Below are positions 1-6,481 of a stretch of 9,731 nucleotides of DNA, in pieces (positions within the stretch are counted from its first letter, which is position 1; each line of letters opens with the position of its first letter). Position numbers and translations under genes: made by a program. This DNA is from an uncultured Mycoplasmatota bacterium (GTDB taxonomy: Bacteria; Bacillota_I; Bacilli_A; RF39; UBA660), in the NCBI GenBank assembly GCA_948469295.1, contig CAOKLK010000012.1, forward strand, positions 1 to 9,731, written 5' to 3'. The notes beneath the pieces were generated by a model, which had not been told where the DNA came from, ran no database searches, and saw nothing but the letters and a program-made list of their open reading frames with translations.

Positions 1-695
1 CTTCTTCAGTTAAATAATTTTTCGCAATTTCAGTTTCACTTTTTGTTGGATAATTCCCTTTAAAATTAGTGAGTCCTACTTTTTCTTTTTTTGAATCAAC
101 TCTGTAAAATATTACTTCAGCAGCAGTTTTTCCATGTGTAGCATAATGCATTTTATTTTGCACATTTTTAAAGAAATCTATTGATAATTTATCTTTAGAA
201 TTGTAATCAATTGACGTTGCATAAATATCTATTTACTTTTCTCCAGAAAATTTTTTCTGAAGATCTAATGTCACGAATTCTAGCAAGTAACTCTTCAAAA
301 TATGTATTTTCACCATTATTTTTTAATCTCTCATCATTTAAAGCAAAACCTTTCATCATATATTCTTTTAATACTTTAGTTGCCCATATTCTAAATTCAG
401 TTGCTTTTTTAGAATTAATTCGATAACCTACTGCAATGATAGCATCTAAATTATAGTGTAAAACATTATAATTTTTACCATCGTTAGCAGTTGTCAAGAA
501 ATCTTTAACAACTGAATCTTTATTAAGTTCATCTTCTTTAAATATATTATTTAAATGATAACTAATATTTTGTTTCGTTGTATCATAAAGATTATCCATT
601 ACTTCTTGACTCATACATATATCTTCATTTTGAATATTAAAATCAACTTTTACATTATCATCTTTTGATATATATATCATCATATTATTTTTCAT
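1..695 (-). pseudogene. RhuM-family protein, frameshifted, 3' end outside window
   Basis: The first 154 codons from the ATG at 693-695 read as a typical RhuM protein (Virulence_RhuM family): TTKQNISYHLNNIFKEDEL (39-57), TTANDGKNYNVLHYNLDAII (68-87) and SKKATEFRIWATKVLKEY (95-112). At about 232-234 a run of three T's on the plus strand (AAA in the gene) seems to carry one extra base. The frame then stops at 207-209. Dropping that base restores family sequence, VIDIYATSIDYNSKD and then FFKNVQNKMHYATHGKTAAE, which stays open to base 1, about 78 codons more. The start is supported by a GAGAGGAG ribosome site just upstream. RhuM proteins usually have more than 300 residues, so the C-terminus lies beyond the left edge. 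The biochemical role is not established; homologues occur in pathogenicity islands, prophages and near restriction or defence genes. The family call is secure. Whether the break is real or a sequencing error cannot be told here. Confidence 0.85.
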
Positions 696-772
696 AGCTA
701 ATCTCCTCTCTATTTATCTCATTTTCTTTTTACTTTCAACTTTTTTGTATTTTCTAAAATATAATCAATATA

Positions 773-985
773 TTAACACATTGTACAACTAAATATAGGT
801 TGATCGTATTCATAAACTTGTAGATAATTTAATATTTCTTCATTGATAGGATTTCTTCTTTTATTCTTTTCAATATGTTTTCCTTTTTGATAATTAATGG
901 CATCTTCATAGTAAGCAAATTCATGTATTCCTTTTATTATTACAGTCAGAGTGTTCAAAGTAATAGTATTTTCCACCATTTTCAT
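773..985 (-). CDS. Doubtful 70-aa hypothetical ORF
   Basis: This short frame opens at ATG 983-985, with another ATG two codons later, and ends in TAA. I do not recognise the product. The protein is mixed hydrophilic, with VIIKGIHEFAYYEDAINYQK near the middle, a basic patch KNKRRN around 41-46 and a CTMC end that could bind metal. There is no convincing Shine-Dalgarno before either ATG: the upstream bases are an A/T-rich stretch ending TTTAATCT. It sits between a broken RhuM gene and a gene-poor stretch on the same strand, so it may be the tail or debris of a decayed gene. Codon composition looks protein-like, which is the only positive evidence. Confidence 0.3.
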   Translation of the reverse strand: MKMVENTITLNTLTVIIKGIHEFAYYEDAINYQKGKHIEKNKRRNPINEEILNYLQVYEYDQPIFSCTMC

Positions 986-1294
986 AGATTAAATAGTGTG
1001 GTTAGAGTAAGTATTGTTATAAGGTAACTCAAACCAAATATAATATATTTTAAAATTATAGTTATGAGTTTTGAACCTAACACTTTCTAATTCGACTTGA
1101 TCTCAACAATGGCCCTTTGAAATTTCTTGATTATCTCACGATTTATATTTTTTCCACTTTATATTCAATAATATTAGAATATTCTAATCTTTTCATTTAT
1201 TAAGTTACTTTAAAGTATAACAGAATTTATATTTCACTTCCATAAATATTTCATTAAATATCTTTGTCAAATAAATTTTTTCTATTAAAAATAA
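986..1294. other. Gene-poor stretch, possibly degraded sequence
   Basis: I find no gene here on either strand; every frame is broken by stops. Between about 1090 and 1160 the base composition is more balanced than its surroundings, and one minus-strand frame gives a short helical-looking stretch (REIIKKFQRAIVEIKS) followed at once by a stop. That looks like the remnant of a gene, but it is too short to identify. The remainder is very A/T-rich and leads into the tsaC promoter. I see no tRNA, riboswitch fold or terminator. Confidence 0.4.
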
Positions 1295-1303
1295 TGTTAT
1301 AAT
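1295..1303 (+). promoter_or_regulatory. Extended -10 promoter of tsaC
   Basis: TGTTATAAT is a perfect extended -10 element: TG, one base, then TATAAT at 1298-1303. Transcription would start near 1310 and give a leader of about 23 nt before the ATG at 1333. The -35 position (around 1275-1281) is only a run of T's, which is acceptable for an extended -10 promoter. A better TTGTCA at 1264-1269 is 28 bases away, too far to pair with it. Confidence 0.55.
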
Positions 1304-1332
1304 AAACGTTAGTTGGAAAGAAGACGTAAAAA

Positions 1333-1971
1333 ATGACAAAATACATAAAAGAAAAAGATATAAAGGATGATATTATATTTGAAATAGCAGATGCTATAAA
1401 AAATGGCAAAATAATAGTTTTTAAAACTGATACTGTTTATGGAATGGGAACTAATGCTTATGATTATGAAGCTTGTAAAAAAGTTTATGAAATTAAAAAA
1501 AGGCCAGAGAATAAACCGCTCTGTGTATTAATCTCTGACTTGTCCATGTTAAATAAAATGGTAGATTTTATTCATCCGATAGAGAAAAAACTAATGGATA
1601 CCTTTTGGCCAGGACCTCTAACGATAAAGTTTAGAAAAAAGAAAAATGTTTTACCAGATATTATTTCTGCTGGAGATGAATTTGTTAGAGTACGTTTGTT
1701 ACAAGATGGACTTGCTTATCATCTTATTAAAACTGCTGGAGTTCCTATTGTTGCTCCAAGTGCAAATCTTTCTGGGAATCCCACAGGAATCAATATTGAA
1801 CGTATTTTTAATGAATTAAATCATAAAGTTGATTATATTTTAGATAGTGGCAATGTTACTCATGATACAACTTCTACGATAATTGAAATTGTTAATAATA
1901 AAGTGAATATTATAAGAGAAGGTAAAATAACAAGAGAAGAAATTGCTAAAGTAGTAACATTCATTAACTAA
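1333..1971 (+). CDS. tsaC: L-threonylcarbamoyladenylate synthase (TsaC/YrdC/Sua5 family)
   Basis: The 212-aa product makes threonylcarbamoyl-AMP from threonine, bicarbonate and ATP. This is the first step of the t6A modification at position 37 of tRNAs that read ANN codons; transfer to tRNA needs TsaB/TsaD/TsaE, encoded elsewhere. The YrdC fold fills the protein: the KTDTVYGMGT loop (31-40), the KKRPENKPL nucleotide-binding motif (55-63), WPGPLT (92-97), APSANLSGNPTG (141-152) and the closing DSGN...STII (171-184). The length matches the short TsaC form; the extra C-terminal Sua5 domain is absent. The ribosome site is weak (GGAAAGAAG). It lies outside its usual company of prfA/prmC and faces the recombinase gene, whose stop is only 9 nt away, with no obvious terminator between them. 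It appears intact and is probably essential. Confidence 0.93.
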   Translation: MTKYIKEKDIKDDIIFEIADAIKNGKIIVFKTDTVYGMGTNAYDYEACKKVYEIKKRPENKPLCVLISDLSMLNKMVDFIHPIEKKLMDTFWPGPLTIKFRKKKNVLPDIISAGDEFVRVRLLQDGLAYHLIKTAGVPIVAPSANLSGNPTGINIERIFNELNHKVDYILDSGNVTHDTTSTIIEIVNNKVNIIREGKITREEIAKVVTFIN

Positions 1972-1980
1972 ATTTTCAAA

Positions 1981-3672
1981 TTATGTTGAAAGAAAATAAT
2001 TTATTTGGTAACTTATTTGATATCTTTTTGTTCCTTTTGTATCGTATCCTCGTTTAAATTCCAAATGCTGTTTGAAAAAAGGTTCTTTTTTTTTCGTTTT
2101 TTTCTTCTCTTTTACAGATAAATATATATTTAAATTTAAGTTATTTTTATTATTATTTATTTTTGATACAGTAATATGATCTAATAATAGATGAATGGTT
2201 TTATTCAGAGTAGATTTTGATTTTATTTTAGATGTTAAAACATTTTCTAATTTTTTTAATTTGTCTTTTGAATTTTCCTTTTGTTTTTCTGATTTTATTT
2301 TTTTTATTTTTTCGATCCATTCTTTTATTTGAGTATTGTATAAGTTATTTTTCTCATAAAATTCATCGTTCGTTAGTTTTTCTTGAATATTTAGTTCTAG
2401 TATTTTATCTTTTTTTATATTTAATATATTTATTTCTTTTTCATAATTATTTATTTTTTCTTCTATATTATCATTTATTTCTAACCCTTTATAAAAATTT
2501 ATTAAAAGTTCTACTATTTTTTGATAATTTATTTGTAATTTTTTAATGAAGTCGATAAAAATATTTTCTAATTCTGATTCTCTTATATTTGGAGAATCAC
2601 ATCTTATTTTTCCATGTGTTAAATACTCTTTACAAACCCATGTAACGTCTTTTTTTTGTTTACGAAATTCTCTTCGATGGAATGTGGTTTGATGTTCTTC
2701 GCAATATATTTTGGCACTAAATAAATATCTATTTTTTGTTTTGGCTTTATTATCCGTTTTTTTTCTTTTAGTTAATCGATCATTTGCTAAATCCCATAAT
2801 TCTTCACTTACTATGGGAGGAATCCTTTTTTTGTCTTCGTACATTATCCAATCGTCTTTTTCAAAGTATTTTATTTTTTTGGTCATGTAATCGACAATCT
2901 CAGTTTTTCTTGCACAATAATATCCTTTATATTTTGGATTTTCGATCATTCTTGAAATTGTGGATATGCACCATTTTTTATTTTGACAAGTTTTTATTCC
3001 TTCTTGATTCAATTTTTTAACAATTTTAGATAAAGATAATTTTTCTATTGCATAAAGTTCATAAATATTTCTAACTATTTGTGCTTCTTTTTCTATCATA
3101 TTAAGCATTTTTGTTTCTTTATTTTTTTTGTAACCATACAATAAATCATTTCCAAGTATTTCTCCACGCTCGATTGCACGATTCATACCAAATTTTACCC
3201 GCTCTGATAATCTTCTGATTTCATCTTGAGCCATAGAAGCCATTATTGTTAATCTTAATTCTGCATCTGGCATTGCTGTATTTATATTATCGTTTACAAA
3301 TAATACTGCTACTCCATCTGATAAAAGCTCTCTTGTATATTTAATACTATCTAATGTATTTCTAGAAAATCTTGAAATTTCTTTGGTGATAATTAAGTCA
3401 AATTTATTTTGTTTGGCATCTGCTATCATTTGCATAAATTTTTCTCTTTTTTGATCACTCGTTCCAGTTATTCCTTGATCTACATATCCTTCTACATATG
3501 TCCAATTGGGATTTTCTTTTATATATTTCGAAAAGTGTTCTACTTGGTTTTGTAATGATTTTTTTTGTTCATCTTGATTGGTAGATACTCTGGAATAATT
3601 TGTTACTCTAAGTTTTATGTTGGTAAGTGGTATCCCTAAACTTAATTTTTTTCGAATGGTATATAAATCCAA
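1981..3672 (-). CDS. Large serine recombinase (site-specific integrase/resolvase)
   Basis: The 563-aa enzyme cuts and rejoins DNA at specific att sites through a 5'-phosphoserine link. The resolvase domain spans about 20-165: NYSRVSTNQ carries the presumed nucleophile Ser30, then YVDQGITGTS (63-72), and ITKEISRFSRN has the active-site arginines R101 and R104. The recombinase domain follows (about 170-300; LYGYKKN, then ISTISRMIENPKYKGYY). Next is a zinc ribbon with C324, H327, C347 and C358, then a Lys/Glu-rich coiled coil (about 400-480) and a basic tail. All parts needed for activity are present. The start is TTG at 3670-3672, with a strong GGGGGAG site (3681-3687) 8 nt upstream; an ATG at 3688-3690 is out of frame. 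The tiny SHOCT-like ORF precedes it by 26 nt, so the two are probably co-transcribed. It likely mobilises a small element or prophage remnant; att sites are not recognisable by eye. Confidence 0.95.
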   Translation of the reverse strand: MDLYTIRKKLSLGIPLTNIKLRVTNYSRVSTNQDEQKKSLQNQVEHFSKYIKENPNWTYVEGYVDQGITGTSDQKREKFMQMIADAKQNKFDLIITKEISRFSRNTLDSIKYTRELLSDGVAVLFVNDNINTAMPDAELRLTIMASMAQDEIRRLSERVKFGMNRAIERGEILGNDLLYGYKKNKETKMLNMIEKEAQIVRNIYELYAIEKLSLSKIVKKLNQEGIKTCQNKKWCISTISRMIENPKYKGYYCARKTEIVDYMTKKIKYFEKDDWIMYEDKKRIPPIVSEELWDLANDRLTKRKKTDNKAKTKNRYLFSAKIYCEEHQTTFHRREFRKQKKDVTWVCKEYLTHGKIRCDSPNIRESELENIFIDFIKKLQINYQKIVELLINFYKGLEINDNIEEKINNYEKEINILNIKKDKILELNIQEKLTNDEFYEKNNLYNTQIKEWIEKIKKIKSEKQKENSKDKLKKLENVLTSKIKSKSTLNKTIHLLLDHITVSKINNNKNNLNLNIYLSVKEKKKTKKKEPFFKQHLEFKRGYDTKGTKRYQISYQINYFLST

Positions 3673-3698
3673 AATTTTCGCTCCCCCATAATTCTATT

Positions 3699-3878
3699 TT
3701 ATTTTTGGTGATATTTTTTTAATTCTTTTAATATACTTTCTTCGGTATTTTTATACATTTTATAATCGATTTTCTTTTCATTATATAATTCTTTATTCAG
3801 GGAAAGGGCTAGATTTAAAATTATGGTTTCTTTTTTATTTGTGATTTCGATGTTATCAATTATTTTATTTCTTTTTAT
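3699..3878 (-). CDS. SHOCT-like 59-aa protein with ATA in place of the start codon
   Basis: This frame has no ATG, GTG or TTG near its beginning, yet it reads as a real small protein: KRNKIIDNIEITNKKETII, then LALSLNKELYNEKKIDYKMY, then a TEESILKELKKY end and TAA at 3699-3701. The 'hydrophobic, LYNEKKID, Y..Y, EESILKEL' pattern resembles the SHOCT domain, a short helical oligomerisation or regulatory motif often found in small ORFs beside recombinases in Firmicutes mobile elements. A very strong AAGGGGG ribosome site (3886-3892) sits 7 nt before ATA at 3876-3878, exactly where ATG would be expected. Either the start has mutated (ATG to ATA), or ATA or an upstream in-frame ATT is used inefficiently. 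The function is unknown; the position suggests control of the recombinase. The SHOCT call rests on pattern memory only. Confidence 0.6.
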   Translation of the reverse strand: MKRNKIIDNIEITNKKETIILNLALSLNKELYNEKKIDYKMYKNTEESILKELKKYHQK

Positions 3879-3885
3879 AAGAATT

Positions 3886-3892
3886 CCCCCTT
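3886..3892 (-). promoter_or_regulatory. Strong ribosome binding site lacking a normal start codon
   Basis: AAGGGGG on the minus strand lies 7 nt before ATA (3876-3878), ideal spacing for a start codon. It is the main evidence that translation once began, or still begins, at the ATA codon of the SHOCT-like ORF. Confidence 0.6.
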
Positions 3893-3911
3893 GATATATT
3901 TTATGAAATAT

Positions 3912-4499
3912 TTAAAAAAACAGAAGTTGTTTCTTCTGTTTCTTTTTTCCAATCTGAATATAATATTCTTCTAATCCTGTTAAATCTTCTTCTTGAATAT
4001 TTAATTTTTCAAATGGAATTTTTCCAACAATGTACTTATCTAAATCACTAGTTATCCAATCATTAAAAATATCATGTGGATCATCTACAATAAAATGGTT
4101 CCCAATTAGAGCATTACAATGAGAACAGTTGTTAGATGTGCAGTATTTATGTTGGGTGTTACTGTAATTTTTATTAATCGTGCTAAAATTTGCTTTTAAA
4201 TATTCATCAATGGGAATACAAGAGTCTAATCCTAAATTTCCTAATTCAATATATTCTTCCATATAGGGTTTTAATTGTTTATTTATAAAATAGGTGTATA
4301 CTTTTGTTGTTTTTTTACATTTCCAACAAGTATGATCCCAACCATAAATATTTATTCCCTCCTTTTTTAATGCTTCATATAAAAATTTGTTTAGTTTGAT
4401 TGGATTTCGACAATTGGGAAACTTATCACATGCTGCAAATAGTCCATATTGTCCTAGTTTGATTTTCATATTTCCATTTTGGCATTTCGAACATTTCAT
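3912..4499 (-). CDS. Zinc-ribbon protein with topoisomerase-type C4 finger, function unknown
   Basis: This is a 195-aa cytosolic protein. The N-terminus is a C4 zinc finger like the repeats at the end of bacterial topoisomerase I: C3-x2-C6, the glycine-rich GQYGLFAACDKFPNC, with C24 and C30 as the second pair. A second metal site is likely from C58/C61 (HTCWKCKK) with C125/C128 (NNCSHCNAL); C120 is a possible alternative ligand. The region 130-180 is acidic and aromatic without a motif I know, and the tail is basic (KKKQKKQ). The start is sound: AGAGGTG (4507-4513) lies 7 nt before the ATG. It runs in the same direction as the SHOCT-like ORF and recombinase but is separated from them by a terminator inside its own 3' end. 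The fingers suggest binding of nucleic acid; a specific role cannot be assigned. Confidence 0.75.
   Translation of the reverse strand: MKCSKCQNGNMKIKLGQYGLFAACDKFPNCRNPIKLNKFLYEALKKEGINIYGWDHTCWKCKKTTKVYTYFINKQLKPYMEEYIELGNLGLDSCIPIDEYLKANFSTINKNYSNTQHKYCTSNNCSHCNALIGNHFIVDDPHDIFNDWITSDLDKYIVGKIPFEKLNIQEEDLTGLEEYYIQIGKKKQKKQLLFF
3914..3941 (-). terminator. Intrinsic terminator overlapping the end of the zinc-ribbon gene
   Basis: The stem AACAGAAG/CTTCTGTT (3919-3926 with 3933-3940, one more A-T pair outside) closes a 6-nt loop. In the minus direction it is followed by seven T's (3920-3914). It lies within the last codons of the zinc-ribbon gene and reaches its stop, so the KKQKKQLLFF tail is partly the translation of the hairpin. 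It should block most read-through into the SHOCT-like ORF and recombinase. Confidence 0.75.
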
Positions 4500-4518
4500 T
4501 TTTCTTCACCTCTTTTTC

Positions 4519-4527
4519 ATTATAACA
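4519..4527 (-). promoter_or_regulatory. Extended -10 promoter of the zinc-ribbon gene
   Basis: The minus strand reads TGTTATAAT, the same extended -10 as before tsaC. TTTTCA sits 16 nt upstream as a weak -35. The start would fall near 4512, at or just inside the ribosome site, giving a very short leader of about 13 nt. That makes the call plausible but not certain. Confidence 0.45.
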
Positions 4528-4540
4528 AAAACTTTAAAAA

Positions 4541-4571
4541 TGAAAAAAGATCAGGATGTTCCTAATCTTAT
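4541..4571 (-). terminator. Terminator of the nagZ-like gene, possibly bidirectional
   Basis: An imperfect hairpin pairs AAGAT (4547-4551) with ATCTT (4565-4569) and AGG (4553-4555) with CCT (4561-4563), leaving one C/A mismatch and a 5-nt loop. Six T's follow in the minus direction (4548-4543), directly after the nagZ stop codon at 4568-4570. The plus strand also has T's beyond the stem (4569-4575), so it could work both ways. Confidence 0.65.
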
Positions 4572-5941
4572 TTTTCATTTTCAAACATTAAGCCTTTGTA
4601 ATATTTCCAAGCTAAATTTCGAAATGCTAGTTTGTTAATTGTTTTTTCATCGATGGTACCATTTTTTAATGCAGTTTTGATTTCATTGATACTTTTTTCG
4701 TAATCTGTCGTTATGATTAAATCATTTCCTGCTAATATAGCTTTTGTTGTTGGATTATCTATTTGGGATAATGCTGACATTGCTAAATCATCAGTGATTA
4801 TGATTCCTGTAAAGTTTAAATCATTTCTTAAAATATTATGAATACTTGGAGAAAGAGATGCTGGATTTGAACTATCTACATTAGAAATGATATTATGACT
4901 AATTAATATAGCTTCTGCTCCCGCTTTAATTCCTGCTTCAAAAGGTGGAAAATCATCTTGTTTTAAATTTTCTAAAGTTCTTGTATCTGTGGCACTTCCT
5001 TGATGGGTATCTGTATTATTTCCATATCCTGGAAAGTGTTTTAAGGTATAAGAAACTTTGGTTCCTGCACTTGCTTCGATGACTGTTTTCGCATAAGAAG
5101 AAGTTAATGAGGTATTTTCTCCTAGAGTACGACTATACATGTAAGCATTTGGATCCGTTGTTACATCTACAACAGGAGCAAGATTTAAATTTAAACCGAG
5201 ATTACTTAAAATTCTACTTTTATTTATAGTATCTGTTTTTATGGTATTAAATCCACCATTTTTATATAAGTCTTGGGATGATTTGAAAGGAGCATCTACT
5301 AGTTTTGAATTACTACTGACACGAACTACTTTTCCTCCTTCTTCATCTACAGCCGTTAGAATTGGAACTTTACTCACTGCCTCTAATTCTTTGATCATTT
5401 TTATTACTTCTTCTTTGGTTTTATCTTTAAAATCTTTTTGAAAAAATACATATCCTCCAAACTGATATTTTTTTTGAACTTCTTCGGCTTTTTCTGGATA
5501 ACGTACTAATAATAGTTGTGATATTTTTTCATCTAAACTCATTGTTTGTAGTTTTTTGTATGCTGCATTGTAAAAATTATGAAATAATCCATCGTCTAAC
5601 CAATTTTCTGGAATGCTATTTTGATTATCTTCTGCTACTACTAATTTGGTAATGGTTGTATCTTTTTGATGTTCGGCATTTTTATTTAAAAGTCCTGTGT
5701 ATTCAATTATAATATTGTCTCCAGTTTTTATGTTTGGACTCGTAGTATCAAATGTATATATTACGTTATTTGCATCTTGTACAGTTAATTTATTTTTATT
5801 CATACTCATGACTGTTGTTACTAATTTTTCTTTCTTAGTCTCTTCTGTTTTTGGTTCCTCTTTAAAAAATAAACTGATACTTATTGATGCGAGTAAAAAA
5901 AGAAAAATTCCTCCCAAACCAATTATATATTTTTTGTCCAT
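4568..5941 (-). CDS. nagZ: Membrane-anchored family 3 beta-N-acetylhexosaminidase (NagZ-like)
   Basis: This 457-aa glycoside hydrolase of family 3 removes terminal N-acetylglucosamine, typically from muropeptides during cell-wall turnover. Residues 6-26 form one hydrophobic segment after MDKK, an uncleaved anchor or signal peptide, so the enzyme works outside the membrane. A small beta-rich domain follows (about 38-103; KLTVQDANNVIYTFD and GDNIIIEYTGLL). The catalytic barrel starts near 117: QFGGYVFF (160-167), AVDEEGGKVVR (197-207), the NagZ signature KHFPGYG (301-307) with the D311/H313 acid-base pair, and TDDLAM (383-388) with presumed nucleophile D384. No family landmark is missing. GGTTGGTGA precedes the ATG. 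It stands alone, with its own terminator, and is transcribed away from the transporter remnant. An external NagZ is a Gram-positive trait. Specificity beyond N-acetylhexosamine cannot be read from the sequence. Confidence 0.9.
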   Translation of the reverse strand: MDKKYIIGLGGIFLFLLASISISLFFKEEPKTEETKKEKLVTTVMSMNKNKLTVQDANNVIYTFDTTSPNIKTGDNIIIEYTGLLNKNAEHQKDTTITKLVVAEDNQNSIPENWLDDGLFHNFYNAAYKKLQTMSLDEKISQLLLVRYPEKAEEVQKKYQFGGYVFFQKDFKDKTKEEVIKMIKELEAVSKVPILTAVDEEGGKVVRVSSNSKLVDAPFKSSQDLYKNGGFNTIKTDTINKSRILSNLGLNLNLAPVVDVTTDPNAYMYSRTLGENTSLTSSYAKTVIEASAGTKVSYTLKHFPGYGNNTDTHQGSATDTRTLENLKQDDFPPFEAGIKAGAEAILISHNIISNVDSSNPASLSPSIHNILRNDLNFTGIIITDDLAMSALSQIDNPTTKAILAGNDLIITTDYEKSINEIKTALKNGTIDEKTINKLAFRNLAWKYYKGLMFENEK

Positions 5942-6020
5942 AGTATCACCAACCTGTTATAATCTTATTCTTAGGATTTATTTTTATACGATTATTTGAT
6001 TGATTCTTATGTTTTTTTCA

Positions 6021-6060
6021 TAGGGAATTTATTTCAATATTCCTAGCAACTTTTTATTCT
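6021..6060 (+). terminator. Weak hairpin with T-rich tail before the truncated transporter gene
   Basis: TAGGGAAT (6021-6028) pairs with ATTCCTA (6039-6045) if one G is bulged, with a 10-nt loop. A T-rich tract follows (6051-6060). It could be the terminator of a plus-strand gene that has been lost, or chance in A/T-rich DNA. If active it would reduce transcription entering the transporter operon from the left. Confidence 0.25.
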
Positions 6061-6061
6061 T

Positions 6062-6481
6062 GCACTAAGAGAACCGAATGCTACAAAGTTAGAACGTGAA
6101 GGATATGGTCATGTTGTTGCTAGTATTGGAGAAAAATCTGGTAGTGTTCCATATACGGCTTTCTATGCACAAAAAAGTTATTTCGAAAGTAATCAAGAAA
6201 TTTTAGAAAAATTTACTAGAGCTTTGGAAAAAGGAATTACATATGTAAAAGATCATAATGAAGATGAAATTGCTAAGGTTATTTCGAATCAATTTCCTGA
6301 TTCTTCTATTAATGATTTAAAAACGATTGTAAAACGTTATAAAGACTCAGATAGTTGGCTTCCTAATGCATATATTAGTGAAGAAATTTATAAGAATTTA
6401 GAAGATATTATGTTAGATGCTAAGCTGATTGATGAATATGTCCCATTTCAAGATCTAGTTCATAATATTAGTCATGAATAA
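6062..6481 (+). pseudogene. ABC transporter substrate-binding protein, N-terminal half missing
   Basis: The frame is open from 6047, after a TAG at 6044-6046. From about 6066 it reads like the C-terminal lobe of a periplasmic-type binding protein of the SsuA/NrtA/ThiY (NMT1) group: EPNATKLEREGYGHVVASIG, then SGSVPYTAFYAQKSYFESN, then a long helical end with SWLPNAYISEEIYKNLEDIM. Family members have about 320 residues; only the last 140 or so are here. No signal peptide, lipobox or ribosome site is present, and a TTG at 6224 is merely an internal leucine codon. The break falls near 6050-6065. The 3' end is intact and overlaps the ATPase gene by 8 nt, so this was the first gene of the operon. 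A deletion or rearrangement that brought nagZ next door is the simplest explanation; an assembly error is the alternative. Confidence 0.85.

Noticed and set aside
207..695. RhuM gene as a complete 162-aa protein
   Set aside because: The last eight residues depart from the family, whose sequence resumes in the next frame, so this is a frameshift product.
2232..2546. Plus-strand frame of about 104 hydrophobic codons
   Set aside because: It is the antisense of the lysine-rich coiled coil of the serine recombinase; Phe/Leu-rich nonsense of this kind is expected there, and no ribosome site precedes it.
5697..5999. Plus-strand frame of 100 codons
   Set aside because: It lies antisense to the start of the nagZ-like gene, has no family features and no ribosome site. 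The nagZ frame has full motif support.
6005..6061. TPP or other riboswitch before the transporter operon
   Set aside because: The remaining upstream DNA is too short and shows no conserved riboswitch core; the original leader has been lost.
6224..6481. TTG at 6224 as the start of an 85-aa protein
   Set aside because: Family-like sequence continues at least 50 codons further upstream in the same frame, and no ribosome site precedes the TTG.
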